38,688 nucleotides of DNA from Flavobacterium sp. (GTDB taxonomy: Bacteria; Bacteroidota; Bacteroidia; Flavobacteriales; Flavobacteriaceae), in contig JAIXSK010000008.1 of assembly GCA_027484725.1 (NCBI GenBank), forward strand, positions 1 through 38,688, in the 5' to 3' direction. Of the stretch, positions 38,596 to 38,688 are shown one piece after another. Numbering within the stretch: position 1 is the first letter of the stretch; every line of letters starts with the position of its first letter. The notes beneath the pieces were generated by a model. It had not been told where the DNA came from and did no database searches. It saw only the letters and a program-made list of their open reading frames with translations. The translations under genes were made by a program, and so were the position numbers.

Positions 38596-38688
38596 TTATT
38601 TATTTTTTCGATTGATACAGCTATTTGTAATTAGAAAAATTGATTCAACGCGCCACGCAGATATCGAATTCCGCGCAGGCAATGCCCG
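38596..38688 (-). promoter_or_regulatory. AT-rich leader upstream of the packaging operon
   Basis: About 50 AT-rich bases (38596-38645) precede the small terminase ATG. On the minus strand TTGAAT (38648-38643) and ATAGCT or TACAAA 15-17 bp later give only a weak promoter. No copy of the 17-bp late element is present. A cos or packaging site is expected near here but is not recognisable. Confidence 0.35.
38645..38688 (-). CDS. Possible 3' end of an upstream gene (cut by the window)
   Basis: On the minus strand one frame reads GIACAEFDICVAR and a TGA at 38647-38645, in open frame from the right edge. The residue mix looks like a real protein end. Thirteen codons do not allow a family to be assigned, and another frame stays open too. 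By position it could be the last gene before packaging (in related phages often regulatory or lysis genes). Confidence 0.3.
   Translation of the reverse strand, partial: GIACAEFDICVAR

Noticed and set aside
1..38688. Window as a closed circle with the primase gene continuing from the right edge
   Set aside because: Reading on from base 1 into the right end on the minus strand does not continue the VapE helicase sequence; sequence is missing between the ends.

Overview
The window is most of the genome of a temperate, contractile-tailed bacteriophage (myovirus). It is a hybrid. The packaging and head genes are of the lambda type: Nu1-like small terminase, GpA-like large terminase, GpB-like portal, a prohead protease fused to the major capsid protein, an FII-like joining protein and a Z-like minor tail protein. 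They feed into a P2-type contractile tail in the order V, W, J, I, fibres, FI sheath, FII tube, E/E', T, U, X, D. The host is probably an alphaproteobacterium. The attP core carries the 3' half of a tRNA-His with U72 and A73, a form known from one alphaproteobacterial clade. Many proteins also contain the tetrapeptide ANDN, which in my experience is common in Alphaproteobacteria.

Layout. (1) Positions 1-2486, leftward: a small HTH protein, a DUF4406 protein, a small unknown and a primase-helicase that runs off the left edge. (2) Positions 2591-7127, leftward: an early operon of small proteins, two nucleases and an SF2 helicase; a terminator sits at 2591-2613. (3) Positions 7128-7441: a divergent control region with a strong rightward promoter and several dyads. 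(4) Positions 7442-11283, rightward: a recombination operon (RecE-like nuclease, Sak4-like ATPase, MerR/Xis-like protein, SSB) ending at a bidirectional terminator. (5) Positions 11316-14231, leftward: a second fibre/adhesin cluster. (6) Positions 14302-15844: integrase and an apparently intact attP. (7) Positions 15864-38595, leftward: tail, baseplate, fibre, head and packaging genes, with a DNA methyltransferase between the terminase subunits.

The att region has both arms and the core in unrecombined form and is flanked by phage genes on both sides. This is therefore an unintegrated arrangement (virion, circular or permuted genome, or phage-plasmid), not a prophage split at this site. No lysis cassette or CI-type repressor is recognisable, and both window edges cut phage sequence, so these may lie outside.

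The most interesting signal is a 17-bp element, GAAAWNWCCCAAGAGGA, present five times. All copies are on the late (minus) strand, each 24-96 bp upstream of a late gene start, and one follows directly on a terminator T-run. The likeliest reading is a phage-specific late promoter or activator site set, analogous in layout to the P2 late promoters but different in sequence. Other notable features are a P2-like T TTT TTA -1 frameshift making E/E', tandem 12-bp integrase arm repeats, two early operator families, a fibre with ten 20-residue repeats, and a tail sheath with an inserted tandem repeat.
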